Positions 51,183 through 59,965 of a stretch of 64,000 nt of DNA are shown here, piece after piece. The notes beneath the pieces were generated by a model. The model saw only the letters and a program-made list of their open reading frames with translations. It searched no databases and was not told the DNA's origin. Each line of letters opens with the position of its first letter. Positions within the stretch are counted from its first letter, which is position 1. Source of the DNA: Mucilaginibacter mali (lineage in GTDB: Bacteria; Bacteroidota; Bacteroidia; Sphingobacteriales; Sphingobacteriaceae); NCBI RefSeq assembly GCF_013283875.1, contig NZ_CP054139.1, forward strand, positions 2,914,001-2,978,000, written 5' to 3'. The translations under genes were made by a program, and so were the position numbers.

Positions 51183-51509
51183 ATGGGAGACTTTGACAAT
51201 AGAGAGCGCGAGGAAGTTTATTCGAAAAAGGTTAGAGCGGGCAAGCGTACCTACTTTTTTGATGTAAAGGCAACACGATCTAACGATTATTATGTTACCG
51301 TTACCGAAAGTAAAAAACGCCTGGAAGATGGAGTATTTGTTAAACACAAGATTTTCCTGTATAAAGAAGACTTTGAGAAATTTGTAGAAGGTTTAAAAGA
51401 CACCATAGACTACATTAAAGCCAACCAGGAAGTGGTGGAAAAACGCTATGAATTTAGCGAGAACCACGAAACTGCCCGTGCATCGGCAGACGAGGACTTT
51501 TCTTACTGA
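51183..51509 (+). CDS. DUF3276 (PUR-alpha-like) nucleic-acid-binding protein
   Basis: The 108-residue protein has the single PUR repeat of DUF3276: VYSKKVRAGKRTYFFDVKAT, DYYVTVTESKK and IFLYKEDFEKFVEGLKDTID. Family members bind single-stranded DNA or RNA; Borrelia BpuR is a relative. ATG at 51183 gives the usual MGDFDNRE start, the upstream frame being unlikely. It lies alone, before a bidirectional hairpin. Confidence 0.88.
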   Translation: MGDFDNREREEVYSKKVRAGKRTYFFDVKATRSNDYYVTVTESKKRLEDGVFVKHKIFLYKEDFEKFVEGLKDTIDYIKANQEVVEKRYEFSENHETARASADEDFSY

Positions 51510-51540
51510 TACCAACCCATACTAACCAAAAATAAACAAC

Positions 51541-51574
51541 AAAAGCCCGGTGATCATGATCATCGGGCTTTTTG
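51541..51574. terminator. Bidirectional terminator between DUF3276 and DUF5362 genes
   Basis: AAAAGCCCG and CGGGCTTTT with TGATCATGATCA inside form a long palindrome with A and T runs. Confidence 0.85.
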
Positions 51575-51595
51575 TTTTACCTGTATTTTTGACTG

Positions 51596-52090
51596 TTAAT
51601 GCATAGCAGAAGCCGCAACGCCAACTATAGCTACGATGACAAATATTAAAGCGTAAAATGAAAGGAGTACAATGGTAATAATACCCCATGCCTTAAAAAA
51701 CGACTTAAGCTTACTGAAAGCGCTTGTTACCATAGCGTTATCAACAAACGCTATGCCCCTTTTTATACGTACCGCAAACTGGTACAAGTATAACACCAGG
51801 ATAAAGTATATGGCATCAAAAACAATATAAATAACACTAAGCATAGGGCCCATTGCACTGGCAGCCGGGTTTTGGGCGTACATAGGCGATATTTTAGACA
51901 TCATGGCAAATATCGACCCGATAAATATAGCCATAATAAAAAACAGCCCGCAAAACACAAAGCCTACAATACCTAAAAACGATGCCCACTTGCCTATTTG
52001 CTGCAAGTAATACTGTGCTTCCTGGCTTAGTACCATGGCTGGTTCTTCGGGCAAGGCTTGTTCTTTAACTTCAGGTTCGGTTGTTTCCAT
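51596..52090 (-). CDS. DUF5362-like membrane protein
   Basis: The 164-residue protein has an acidic N-terminus (residues 1-30), then four membrane segments (about 36-60, 84-105, 125-150 and more). SQEAQYYLQQIGKWASFLGI and SAFSKLKSFFKAWGIITIV are the conserved parts of DUF5362. Function unknown. It ends close to the hairpin and stands alone. Confidence 0.7.
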   Translation of the reverse strand: METTEPEVKEQALPEEPAMVLSQEAQYYLQQIGKWASFLGIVGFVFCGLFFIMAIFIGSIFAMMSKISPMYAQNPAASAMGPMLSVIYIVFDAIYFILVLYLYQFAVRIKRGIAFVDNAMVTSAFSKLKSFFKAWGIITIVLLSFYALIFVIVAIVGVAASAMH

Positions 52091-52165
52091 TTTGATGATA
52101 TGTTTGGTTTTTAATTATCATAAAAATATAAATAATTAGAAACCAAACAATACCAACCGAAAAAT

Positions 52166-53539
52166 TTATAACAGCGTCCCGCTCATGATCAGCACCGCTA
52201 TGCTGAAGTAGATGATCAGCCCGGTAACGTCAACCAGCGTAGCTACAAAGGGAGCAGATGAAGTAGCAGGGTCGGCGCCCAGTTTTTTAAGCAACAGGGG
52301 CAACATCGATCCGGCAAGTGACCCCCAAAGCACTACCCCTACCAGCGCCAGTCCCACCGTTAATCCTACCAATGCCCAGTGCGGGCCGTATATAGGTGTA
52401 AAAAGCGTCCAGGCGTAAATACGCATAAAACCGATAGTGCCAAGCGTTACCCCAAGCATCAGGCCCGATAGTATCTCGCGGCGCATCACCCGCCACCAGT
52501 CGCTCACCGTAACTTCGCCCAAGGCCATGGCCTGGATAATAAGTGTTGATGCCTGCGAGCCGCTATTACCCCCGCTTGATATAATGAGCGGGATAAACAT
52601 AGCCAGCACCACCGCTTTCGCTATCGATCCCTCAAAATACCCCATAGCGGTAGCCGTCAGCATCTCGCCCAAAAACAGCACGATCAGCCAGCCAACCCGC
52701 TTTTTTACCAGCAGGAAAAGGTTAATATCAAGGTAAGGCTCGTCCAGCGCTTCGGTACCACCTATCTTTTGTATATCTTCGGTATATTCCTCGTTCGCTA
52801 TCCAAAGGATATCATCCACCGTAACAATACCCAGCATAACGCCATCATCGTCGGTAACGGGCAAGGCTGTGCGGTTGTTCATCCTAAACACGTTAATGGC
52901 CTCTTCCTGCGGGTCTTTCACATTCAGAGCTATCAGGCGGTTATCCATCAGCTCTCTCACTTTGGTTTCGGGCTTTACCAGCAACACCTCGCGGATGCGG
53001 ATATCATCAAGCAAAATCCCTTTATCATCAATCACATAAAGCACATCGATAGTTTCGGAGTTTTTACCGTAGCGCCTGATATGCGATAGTACCCGCGGGA
53101 TGTCCCAATCCTGTTTAACAGTAACATAATCGGGCGTCATCAAACGGCCTACGCTATCCTCTTCGTAGCCCAACAAAGAAAGGGCTTCCTTACGGTCTTC
53201 GGGCGAAAGCAGCAGGATCAATATCTTTACCGTATCGCCATGTAACTCGCTGAACAGGGCAGTGCGGTCGTCCGGCGGCAAACCATTGATCAGTTCGGCA
53301 ATTTTGGTACCTGAAAGTTTTTTAATGAAACGCTCCTGCGTAGGGAAATCGAGGATGCGGAACACATTTACCGCACGGTTAATAGATAAGCTTTCAATAA
53401 ACCGGGGGCCATATTCGGGATACTCGTCTATCAGCTGTTCAACGTCCGATATATTCAGATCGTTCAGATACTCGCTAAGCTGTTTATCATCATTTTGCTC
53501 CAGCAATAGTTCTACTTCTTCCAGCATCTCTTTTTCCAT
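52166..53539 (-). CDS. mgtE: Magnesium transporter MgtE
   Basis: The 457-residue protein has the MgtE layout: N-terminal helical superhelix (residues about 1-130), two CBS domains (about 140-260, with LMTPDYVTVKQDWD and ALPVTDDDGVMLGIVTVDDI), and five membrane segments (about 285-455). GGNSGSQASTLIIQAMALGEV is the signature near the pore. It lets Mg2+ in when cytoplasmic levels fall and the CBS domains loosen. It is single-gene, divergent from ychF. Confidence 0.93.
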   Translation of the reverse strand: MEKEMLEEVELLLEQNDDKQLSEYLNDLNISDVEQLIDEYPEYGPRFIESLSINRAVNVFRILDFPTQERFIKKLSGTKIAELINGLPPDDRTALFSELHGDTVKILILLLSPEDRKEALSLLGYEEDSVGRLMTPDYVTVKQDWDIPRVLSHIRRYGKNSETIDVLYVIDDKGILLDDIRIREVLLVKPETKVRELMDNRLIALNVKDPQEEAINVFRMNNRTALPVTDDDGVMLGIVTVDDILWIANEEYTEDIQKIGGTEALDEPYLDINLFLLVKKRVGWLIVLFLGEMLTATAMGYFEGSIAKAVVLAMFIPLIISSGGNSGSQASTLIIQAMALGEVTVSDWWRVMRREILSGLMLGVTLGTIGFMRIYAWTLFTPIYGPHWALVGLTVGLALVGVVLWGSLAGSMLPLLLKKLGADPATSSAPFVATLVDVTGLIIYFSIAVLIMSGTLL

Positions 53540-53643
53540 ATGTAGCCCCTCCGTTTTTTACATGTTATTGTTTTGTTTTATGCTGCTTTACAGCGCCCGC
53601 AAAGGTGCGTTTATTTTTCCAAAAAAACAGGTGATTTTTCTGT

Positions 53644-53651
53644 TATCTTTG
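53644..53651 (+). promoter_or_regulatory. -7 element of the ychF promoter
   Basis: TATCTTTG matches TAnnTTTG exactly, 100 bases upstream of the ATG at 53751; the leader in between contains a small palindromic repeat (53670-53740). The -33 element is not clear. Confidence 0.45.
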
Positions 53652-53669
53652 CGCGATTTTTAATTAAAA

Positions 53670-53740
53670 GAATCAGGAGTTTAGAATCAGGATGCAAGAT
53701 GTATTTGTCCTGATTCCTGGCTCTAATATCTTGTTTCTAA
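53670..53740. repeat. Low-complexity 'agaatcagga' palindrome in ychF leader
   Basis: AATCAGGAGTTTAGAATCAGG and GATGCAAGAT are matched by CCTGATTCCTGGCTCTAA and ATATCTTGT on the other arm. It lies between the -7 element and the ychF start. Confidence 0.5.
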
Positions 53741-53750
53741 ACAAAAAAAT

Positions 53751-54854
53751 ATGGGATTACAATGTGGTATAGTAGGTTTGCCGAACGTAGGGAAATCAAC
53801 TCTTTTTAATTGCTTATCAAACGCTAAGGCGCAGGCGGCTAACTTTCCGTTTTGTACCATCGAACCTAACGTGGGTGTGATCACCGTTCCGGATGAGCGC
53901 CTGACCAAGCTGACCGAGATCGTAAACCCTAAGAACGTAGTGCCAAACGTTATCGAGATCGTAGACATTGCCGGCCTTGTTAAAGGCGCCAGCAAAGGCG
54001 AAGGCTTGGGCAACCAGTTCCTGGCTAACATCCGCGCTACTAACGCCATTTTGCACGTATTACGCTGCTTTGATAACGATAACGTGATCCATGTTGATGG
54101 TTCGGTAGACCCTATTCGCGATAAGGAGATCATCGACACCGAATTACAGTTGAAGGATCTGGAATCGATAGAGAAAAAAATCCAGAAGGTAGAGAAAATG
54201 GCCAAAACAGGAGGCGACAAGGAAGCTAAGAAAACCTTCGACGTGCTGACCATTTACAAAAACCATTTATTAGAAGGTAAATCGGCCCGTACAGCCCCGG
54301 TTGCCGAAGAAGATAAAGAATATATTGCCGATATATGGCTGCTAACAGCTAAACCAGTATTATACGTTTGTAATGTTGACGAAGCATCGGTTAACACCGG
54401 TAACGCTTATGTAGAAAAAGTGAGGGCTGCCGCCAAAGAAGAGGGCGCGGAAGTATTGGTGATATCAGCCCAGATCGAATCGGAAATTGCACAACTGGAA
54501 AGCTACGAAGAGCGACAGATGTTTTTGGATGACCTTGGCCTTTCTGAATCGGGCGTTAACAAACTGATCAAAGCCGCCTATAAACTGCTTAACCTGGCCA
54601 CCTACTTCACCGCCGGTGTACAGGAAGTACGCGCGTGGACCATCACTAAAGGCTTTACCGCGCCACAAGCCGCGGGCGTTATACACAGCGATTTCGAAAA
54701 AGGCTTTATCCGTGCCGAAGTGATCAAATACGATGACTTTGTAAAGTTCAACGGCAACGAGGCCACCATAAAAGAGAACGGCAAATTAGGCGTAGAGGGC
54801 AAAACATACATTGTTGAAGATGGCGATGTGATGCACTTTAGGTTTAATGTGTAA
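53751..54854 (+). CDS. ychF: Redox-regulated ATPase YchF
   Basis: The 367-residue protein is an Obg-related P-loop NTPase: GLPNVGKST at residues 8-16, DIAGLVKGASKGEGLGNQFL (G3), NVDE (G4-type), then a coiled coil, and a C-terminal TGS domain. YchF prefers ATP and binds ribosomes, affecting stress response. It has a separate promoter and a long leader. Confidence 0.95.
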   Translation: MGLQCGIVGLPNVGKSTLFNCLSNAKAQAANFPFCTIEPNVGVITVPDERLTKLTEIVNPKNVVPNVIEIVDIAGLVKGASKGEGLGNQFLANIRATNAILHVLRCFDNDNVIHVDGSVDPIRDKEIIDTELQLKDLESIEKKIQKVEKMAKTGGDKEAKKTFDVLTIYKNHLLEGKSARTAPVAEEDKEYIADIWLLTAKPVLYVCNVDEASVNTGNAYVEKVRAAAKEEGAEVLVISAQIESEIAQLESYEERQMFLDDLGLSESGVNKLIKAAYKLLNLATYFTAGVQEVRAWTITKGFTAPQAAGVIHSDFEKGFIRAEVIKYDDFVKFNGNEATIKENGKLGVEGKTYIVEDGDVMHFRFNV

Positions 54855-54857
54855 ATA

Positions 54858-55024
54858 GTCCGGAAGTCGGGAAAGACCGCAAGTCCGGAACATATTCCCA
54901 CATCGTCATTGCGAGGTACGAAGCAATGACGATGTGGGAATAAAAGCAGAAGAAGCGACTGGTTCCAGTCGCTTCTTCTGCTTTTAATATCTTCCGGACT
55001 TGCGGTCTTTCCCGACTTCCGGAC
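54858..55024. repeat. Nested repeat block with three stacked hairpins
   Basis: Outer arms AGTCCGGAAGTCGGGAAAG (54858) and CTTTCCCGACTTCCGGACT (to 55024) are inverted copies. Inside, TTCCCACATCGTCATTGC and GCAATGACGATGTGGGAA (54896-54940) and then the 21-bp perfect stem at 54942-54985 follow. The same outer words are at 49079-49268. It fills the converging gap of ychF and the metallophosphoesterase. Confidence 0.8.
54942..54985. terminator. Bidirectional terminator after ychF
   Basis: AAAAGCAGAAGAAGCGACTGG pairs perfectly with its complement after a TT loop; both ends are A or T runs. It can serve ychF and the converging gene. Confidence 0.85.
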
Positions 55025-55030
55025 TCAATA

Positions 55031-55888
55031 CTACAGCTTATTCGCATTCATCTTAGGGTTCATACTCGCATTAACCTGGTAGGTGTTAATGCTATTATCC
55101 ATCCCCACCTCCACAATGCGGTAACCCTTATACTCCGTCCCCCAGTTGCCGCCAAAATGCGAATCGAACAGGTGCGGGAAATTTTTGCCGGTATAACGTA
55201 CACCATCTAAAGAATGGTCGTGCCCGTGAAAAGCGGCTTTGATGTTGGGGTAACCATGCAATAACTCCAGCACATCGGGACATTCAACAAATATCGATTT
55301 CTCTTCAGGCAGCCAAACATGCGGCGGGATGTGCAGTATAGCGAATACTATTTTTTTATCTTTAAACTTCTCGAAAGACGCCTTAAGGAAGTTAACATCC
55401 GGACAAACATAAGCACCTTTGGTATCGGCGGTGTTGGCAAATACAAAGCCGATATCGCCTTTATCTACCGTGTACTTATCCTCGTAACCAAAAACATCTT
55501 TCCAAACCTTAGCATCCGCAAAATCATGATTGCCGGGGATGGTATAATAGGGTACGCCGATCTTATCAAGGTAGGTCGACTTTACTTTAGGCAACAAGTC
55601 GGGACGGTTATGCACCAGGTCGCCATTGACGATCACCATATCCAAATGATTATCCTTATGCTCCTTTTGCATCCAGCTCACCATCTTACTATAAAACCCC
55701 TCCGAATCGGTATCCGGCTGCGCGTAATGTCCGTCGGATACCAGCGCAAAGCGCAGCTTATAGTTCACATTAGGTTTTGCGGACTGGTGGCTGCCCGAAT
55801 TTTCAGCAAACGCGTTAACAGCCGGCAGCAGGTTAATACCTGCCATACCTATAATAGATGATTTAATGAATTTGCGTCGGTTACTCAT
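55031..55888 (-). CDS. Exported metallophosphoesterase
   Basis: The 285-residue protein has a Tat-type signal (NRRKFIKSS, then GMAGINLLPAVNAFA to about residue 28) and a calcineurin-like phosphoesterase domain: D52 and H54 in SDGHYA, D90 in NGDLVHN, N120-H121-D122 in PGNHD, and GHDHS near the end. It is periplasmic or surface-located and acts on an unknown phosphate ester. It is alone on its strand. Confidence 0.82.
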   Translation of the reverse strand: MSNRRKFIKSSIIGMAGINLLPAVNAFAENSGSHQSAKPNVNYKLRFALVSDGHYAQPDTDSEGFYSKMVSWMQKEHKDNHLDMVIVNGDLVHNRPDLLPKVKSTYLDKIGVPYYTIPGNHDFADAKVWKDVFGYEDKYTVDKGDIGFVFANTADTKGAYVCPDVNFLKASFEKFKDKKIVFAILHIPPHVWLPEEKSIFVECPDVLELLHGYPNIKAAFHGHDHSLDGVRYTGKNFPHLFDSHFGGNWGTEYKGYRIVEVGMDNSINTYQVNASMNPKMNANKL

Positions 55889-56025
55889 AGTGTTTTTATA
55901 TTGGCTAAATATAGATAGCTAATGTAAAAAGAATGTTAAGCAATTTAACCTAAAGACTGTCTCCCTGAGTTAAAAACCGGGGCTTCTCAGGGTTAATGAC
56001 GTATCGGGAACTAACCAAGGCTAAG

Positions 56026-56165
56026 ACTCACCCGGTCGTTGCTTCGCTCGACCACCCTCTCTCGCCTTTGGCGAAAGAGGGGACGGGTTTATCGGATACT
56101 GCTTCTGCCCTCTTTCTGCGCAGCGAAGAGAGGGGGCCGACCAGCGAAGCGTCGTCGGGGTGAGT
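56026..56165 (-). repeat. Palindromic intergenic repeat, 138-bp family, copy 2
   Basis: ACTCACCCGGTCGTTGCTTC...CGTCGTCGGGGTGAGT is the reverse complement of the element at 6976-7113 with several substitutions; inner words CTCTCTCGCC, GCAGAAGCAGTATCCGATAA (as complement) are shared. It follows the GH92 operon end. Confidence 0.8.
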
Positions 56166-56172
56166 ATACGAG

Positions 56173-58533
56173 TTAATACTTATCCTTAGCCACCGCTCCC
56201 ATCTGCAACGAAAGCTTGCCACCATTCACCACATCGGCAAAAGAGATGAACGGTGTATGCACTGCCTTACCATTAACCGTTATCGACCGCACATACATAT
56301 TCTTATCCGAGTTGCCTTTGGTCTCGATAGTAAACGTTTTGCCTTTATAATATTTAGAGTTGAGTTTGATGGTAACTTTATCAAACAGCGGGCTGCCGAT
56401 ACCAAATGACGGCTTAGTATCCGTTAATCCTTTTACATCGAACAGGCCCATAGAGGATATCACATACCATGCCCCTAATTGGCCCTGATCCTCGTCCTGG
56501 CCGTAGCCGTAACCGTGGATACCATCGGCACCGTAAAATACATTACAGATTGCCCTTACCCATTTTTGCGTAAGCGATGGTTTGCCCGAATAGTTGAACA
56601 TCCACGAGATATGCAAGTTGGGTTGGTTGCCATGGTTATAAGGCGCTTCCAGTCCCGAAAAGGCATCTAAAGTAGTGCCCCCGCCAAAGGCATTCTTTTG
56701 CGAGAAGGTGAATACGCTATCCAAACGCTTGTTGAATTCATCACGGCCAACTTTGGCTATCAAACCTTGCGGATCTTGCGGCACATAGAAAGTGTATTGC
56801 AGCGCATTGCCCTCCTGGAAACCGCGCCACACTTCGCTCGGTTTAAAATTATCTATGAACTGACCACTCGCCAGTTTAGGGCGAACCAGTTTCAGCGATG
56901 GGTCGTAGATATTCTCCCAGCCTTTTGATAGGCGATTTAATAGGTTATAGTCATCTGTCTTACCCAAGGCTTTAGCCCACTGCCCTACCGCGTAGCTGCT
57001 GTAAGCATATTCCAGCGTGTGCGATGCCGAGAATTGCCACAGTTCGCCGCCGCCATTGCCCTTATCTAAGTGTGGCACGTAACCGTTCTTTACAAATTGT
57101 GCCACATCCGATTTACCTGCTCCATGCGGACGGTTCTCGCCGTCTATCTCGTTCTTCAGCGCTGCGGCATAACCTGTTTTGATATCAAAATCGCGAATGC
57201 CGCACATATAGGCGCTGGCGATGATCAAACTCACAAAGTTGGTGCCCACCCCCGATACATAACGACTATTGGCGATACCATCTGCCAACCATCCCGAATC
57301 CTTGTAGATCAGCAACTGACTTTTGATATAATCTGAATAATATTCGGGATAGGCCATGGCCCAAAGTTGGGTAAGGTTCCAAAAGCCGCCCCAAATAGCA
57401 TCGGTGTTATAGTGGTTATGTTGAGGTTTACCGTTTTTATCCAGCGGTATCTGCCCTACCGAACCGTCGTTCCGTGGATAAGCACCGTTCACATCGCTGG
57501 CTAAGCCGCGACCAAGCAGCGCATGGTACAGGCCGGTATAAAATTTCACCTTATTCTCATGCGTACTGCCGCTCACTTCAATACGGTGCAGGTAATTGTT
57601 CCATTCGGTATGGGCTTTGGCTTTAGCCTGATCGAAGGTCATGCCGGCGGCTTCGGTTTGCAGGTTAAGGCGGGCGTTCTCTATCGATGTATAGGAAAGG
57701 CCGGCTTTGATGGTGATGGTCTCGTTCTGTACGGTATTAAAGTTAAGATAGATACCCGCCCCTTTGCCGCTCACTTCCTTATCGCCCGGGTTCACTTTTT
57801 CTTTAACAAAAGTACCTACCGAGGTCGGCTTTTTATCCAGTTGGGCCGAAAAATACATGGCCACTTCCGCGCCGGGCTGATATTTTAGCACGTATACCGG
57901 GCGGGTGATCACATAGCCCTCAATGCGGCCGTCAGGGGTCATGTAAACTTTAGCATCTTTTACTTCGCCACCTTCACCTTGTTTATTGCCAATATCGAAC
58001 AGGATATGTGCCTCGTTGCTCGATGGAAAGGTATAGCGGTGAAATGCCACGCGCGGTGTCGCGGTTAGTTCGGCTTTAATGCCATACTTTTTCAACTGTA
58101 CCGAATAGTATCCGGCAGTAGCCCTTTCATCGTCATGGGTAAAAGCAGAACGATAACCATTCTCCGGATGATCCGTTTTACCGGGAACAGTTTGCAGCGA
58201 ACCTACCGTAGGCGCAAATACCACTCCCCCAACTTGGAACTCGTGAAAATTGGCAAAACCCTCTATCGAGGTATGGCGATAATCGTACCCCACGGCATCC
58301 CAGCCGTGGGCGTTGCCATAACTGCCATTAGTTGATGGCGCGGGTTTAGCCATACCGAATGGCACAGCACCCGGCGTAAAAAAGAACCAGCGCGAGTGGG
58401 CCGTACCGATGCGGGGCTCTACATATTGGGTAAGATCGGTTTGCTGCTGGGCAAATGCTATGGCCGGTAAAGTCAGCATAGCGGCAACAAGCACCATCCG
58501 CGAAAGCGGGCGCTTTAATATGCTCATCATCAT
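56173..58533 (-). CDS. GH92 alpha-mannosidase 1 (exported)
   Basis: The 786-residue protein has a signal peptide (to about residue 29, LPAIAFA, then Q) and the GH92 fold: GAVPFGMAKPAP near the start, FQEGNALQYTFYVPQD with the acid Glu, HGNQPNLHISWMFNYSG, and DEDQGQLGAWYVISSMGLF with the base Asp. GH92 enzymes are calcium-dependent exo-alpha-mannosidases. It is the last gene of the operon, starting 4 bases after the MFS stop; ATGs at 58533, 58530 and 58527 are all possible. Linkage specificity unknown. Confidence 0.9.
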   Translation of the reverse strand: MMMSILKRPLSRMVLVAAMLTLPAIAFAQQQTDLTQYVEPRIGTAHSRWFFFTPGAVPFGMAKPAPSTNGSYGNAHGWDAVGYDYRHTSIEGFANFHEFQVGGVVFAPTVGSLQTVPGKTDHPENGYRSAFTHDDERATAGYYSVQLKKYGIKAELTATPRVAFHRYTFPSSNEAHILFDIGNKQGEGGEVKDAKVYMTPDGRIEGYVITRPVYVLKYQPGAEVAMYFSAQLDKKPTSVGTFVKEKVNPGDKEVSGKGAGIYLNFNTVQNETITIKAGLSYTSIENARLNLQTEAAGMTFDQAKAKAHTEWNNYLHRIEVSGSTHENKVKFYTGLYHALLGRGLASDVNGAYPRNDGSVGQIPLDKNGKPQHNHYNTDAIWGGFWNLTQLWAMAYPEYYSDYIKSQLLIYKDSGWLADGIANSRYVSGVGTNFVSLIIASAYMCGIRDFDIKTGYAAALKNEIDGENRPHGAGKSDVAQFVKNGYVPHLDKGNGGGELWQFSASHTLEYAYSSYAVGQWAKALGKTDDYNLLNRLSKGWENIYDPSLKLVRPKLASGQFIDNFKPSEVWRGFQEGNALQYTFYVPQDPQGLIAKVGRDEFNKRLDSVFTFSQKNAFGGGTTLDAFSGLEAPYNHGNQPNLHISWMFNYSGKPSLTQKWVRAICNVFYGADGIHGYGYGQDEDQGQLGAWYVISSMGLFDVKGLTDTKPSFGIGSPLFDKVTIKLNSKYYKGKTFTIETKGNSDKNMYVRSITVNGKAVHTPFISFADVVNGGKLSLQMGAVAKDKY

Positions 58534-58537
58534 TATT

Positions 58538-59941
58538 TTAATGTATAGGTATATGCTGATCCTGGCCTTGTACCATAGCGGCATCAACGCCTTTTTCTTT
58601 CCAATAATTCTCGATATGCTCCAGCGATTGACCTTTTGTCTCGGGCAGCAGTTTGTAAACCACTATATAGGCTACGATACAAAAGAAGGCGAAGAACCAA
58701 AACGTACCCGCATTACCTAAACTGGTAAGCAAGGTTGGTGTCAACCAGCCCACAATGGTATCGGCCACCCACATGGTCATGATACTGATGGCCATCGCGC
58801 GGCCACGAATGGCGTTCGGGAAGATCTCTGATGCTACCACAAATTTCAGCGGGCCAATAGAGAAAGCGAAACAGGCCAAAAAAGCCAGCACACAAACCAG
58901 CAGCACGGCCGATGGCGCCCCAAAATGAAAGCACAAACCCGTAGCGATCAACGTAATAGCCGCGCCAGCCGTACCCCACAGGTATAAAGGCCGGCGGCCC
59001 CAGCTATCTACCTTCCAGATAGCTACCAGTGTGAATAACATATTGGCTACGCCGAATATCACCTGGCTCATCAACGCCGTACTGAGCGAGTTGCCTGCGC
59101 TATTCAATATCTTGGTGCCGTAGTAAATAATAGAATTGATACCGCTGAACTGCGAGAACAGTGGCAACAGGATACCGATGAGCAAAGCTTTACGCATACC
59201 GGGCGCGAATAATTCGCTGTACGAACCCTGGTGTACGGCGGCTGTTTGTTCCGACGATACATCGGCAGCGGTACTGCCCGAGATACGGCTGATGATATCC
59301 AAACCCTCTGCCTTGCGCCCTTTTTGCATCAGCCAGCGGGGGCTTTCAGGGACAATGAACAGACCTAACAGGAATAACAATGCCGGTATCACCCCAAGGC
59401 CAAACATGGCGCGCCATATCTCATCTTTAAATAATGCGCCCGGCGCGGCATTAGCGGCGTAATTTTCTAACCCGTAATTGGTTAAATATGCTACCAAGAT
59501 ACCGAATGTTAATGCCAGTTGGTAGTAAGTTACCAGCCTGCCGCGGATATTAGCCGGGGCTATCTCTGAAATGTATAATGGCACTACGTTAGATGCGATA
59601 CCGATGCCGATACCACCAATTAGCCTTGAAGCGATAACCAGCGATAGCGATGGCATATAAGCGCAGCCAATGGCCGAAAGGAGGAACAGCGATGCCGATA
59701 ACAGCAAAGGCACCCTGCGGCCCAGCCTGTCGCTCAACTCGCCCGAGAACAATACGCCAATGATACAACCCACTAGCGCGGCCGATACGAACCAGCCCTC
59801 CTGCCCGGCGCCCAGGCTAAATTGCTTTTCGATAAAGGGCAGCACGCCCGATACCACAGCCATATCAAACCCGAACAGGAAGCCGCCCAGCGAGGCTACA
59901 ATGGTGATCAGCCCAAGGCTTATTTGATTTTGCTTCTTCAT
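58538..59941 (-). CDS. Sugar-porter MFS transporter
   Basis: The 467-residue protein has twelve membrane segments and sugar-porter motifs: DRLGRRVPLL, GGIGIGIASNVVPLYISEIA, PESPRWLMQKGRK and the PETKGQSLEHIE near the C-terminus. It likely moves a monosaccharide with protons across the inner membrane; mannose is inferred from the flanking GH92 genes. ATG at 59941 is chosen over a TTG three codons earlier. Confidence 0.88.
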   Translation of the reverse strand: MKKQNQISLGLITIVASLGGFLFGFDMAVVSGVLPFIEKQFSLGAGQEGWFVSAALVGCIIGVLFSGELSDRLGRRVPLLLSASLFLLSAIGCAYMPSLSLVIASRLIGGIGIGIASNVVPLYISEIAPANIRGRLVTYYQLALTFGILVAYLTNYGLENYAANAAPGALFKDEIWRAMFGLGVIPALLFLLGLFIVPESPRWLMQKGRKAEGLDIISRISGSTAADVSSEQTAAVHQGSYSELFAPGMRKALLIGILLPLFSQFSGINSIIYYGTKILNSAGNSLSTALMSQVIFGVANMLFTLVAIWKVDSWGRRPLYLWGTAGAAITLIATGLCFHFGAPSAVLLVCVLAFLACFAFSIGPLKFVVASEIFPNAIRGRAMAISIMTMWVADTIVGWLTPTLLTSLGNAGTFWFFAFFCIVAYIVVYKLLPETKGQSLEHIENYWKEKGVDAAMVQGQDQHIPIH

Positions 59942-59965
59942 TAATTTCAAATTGGTGGGTTTGAT

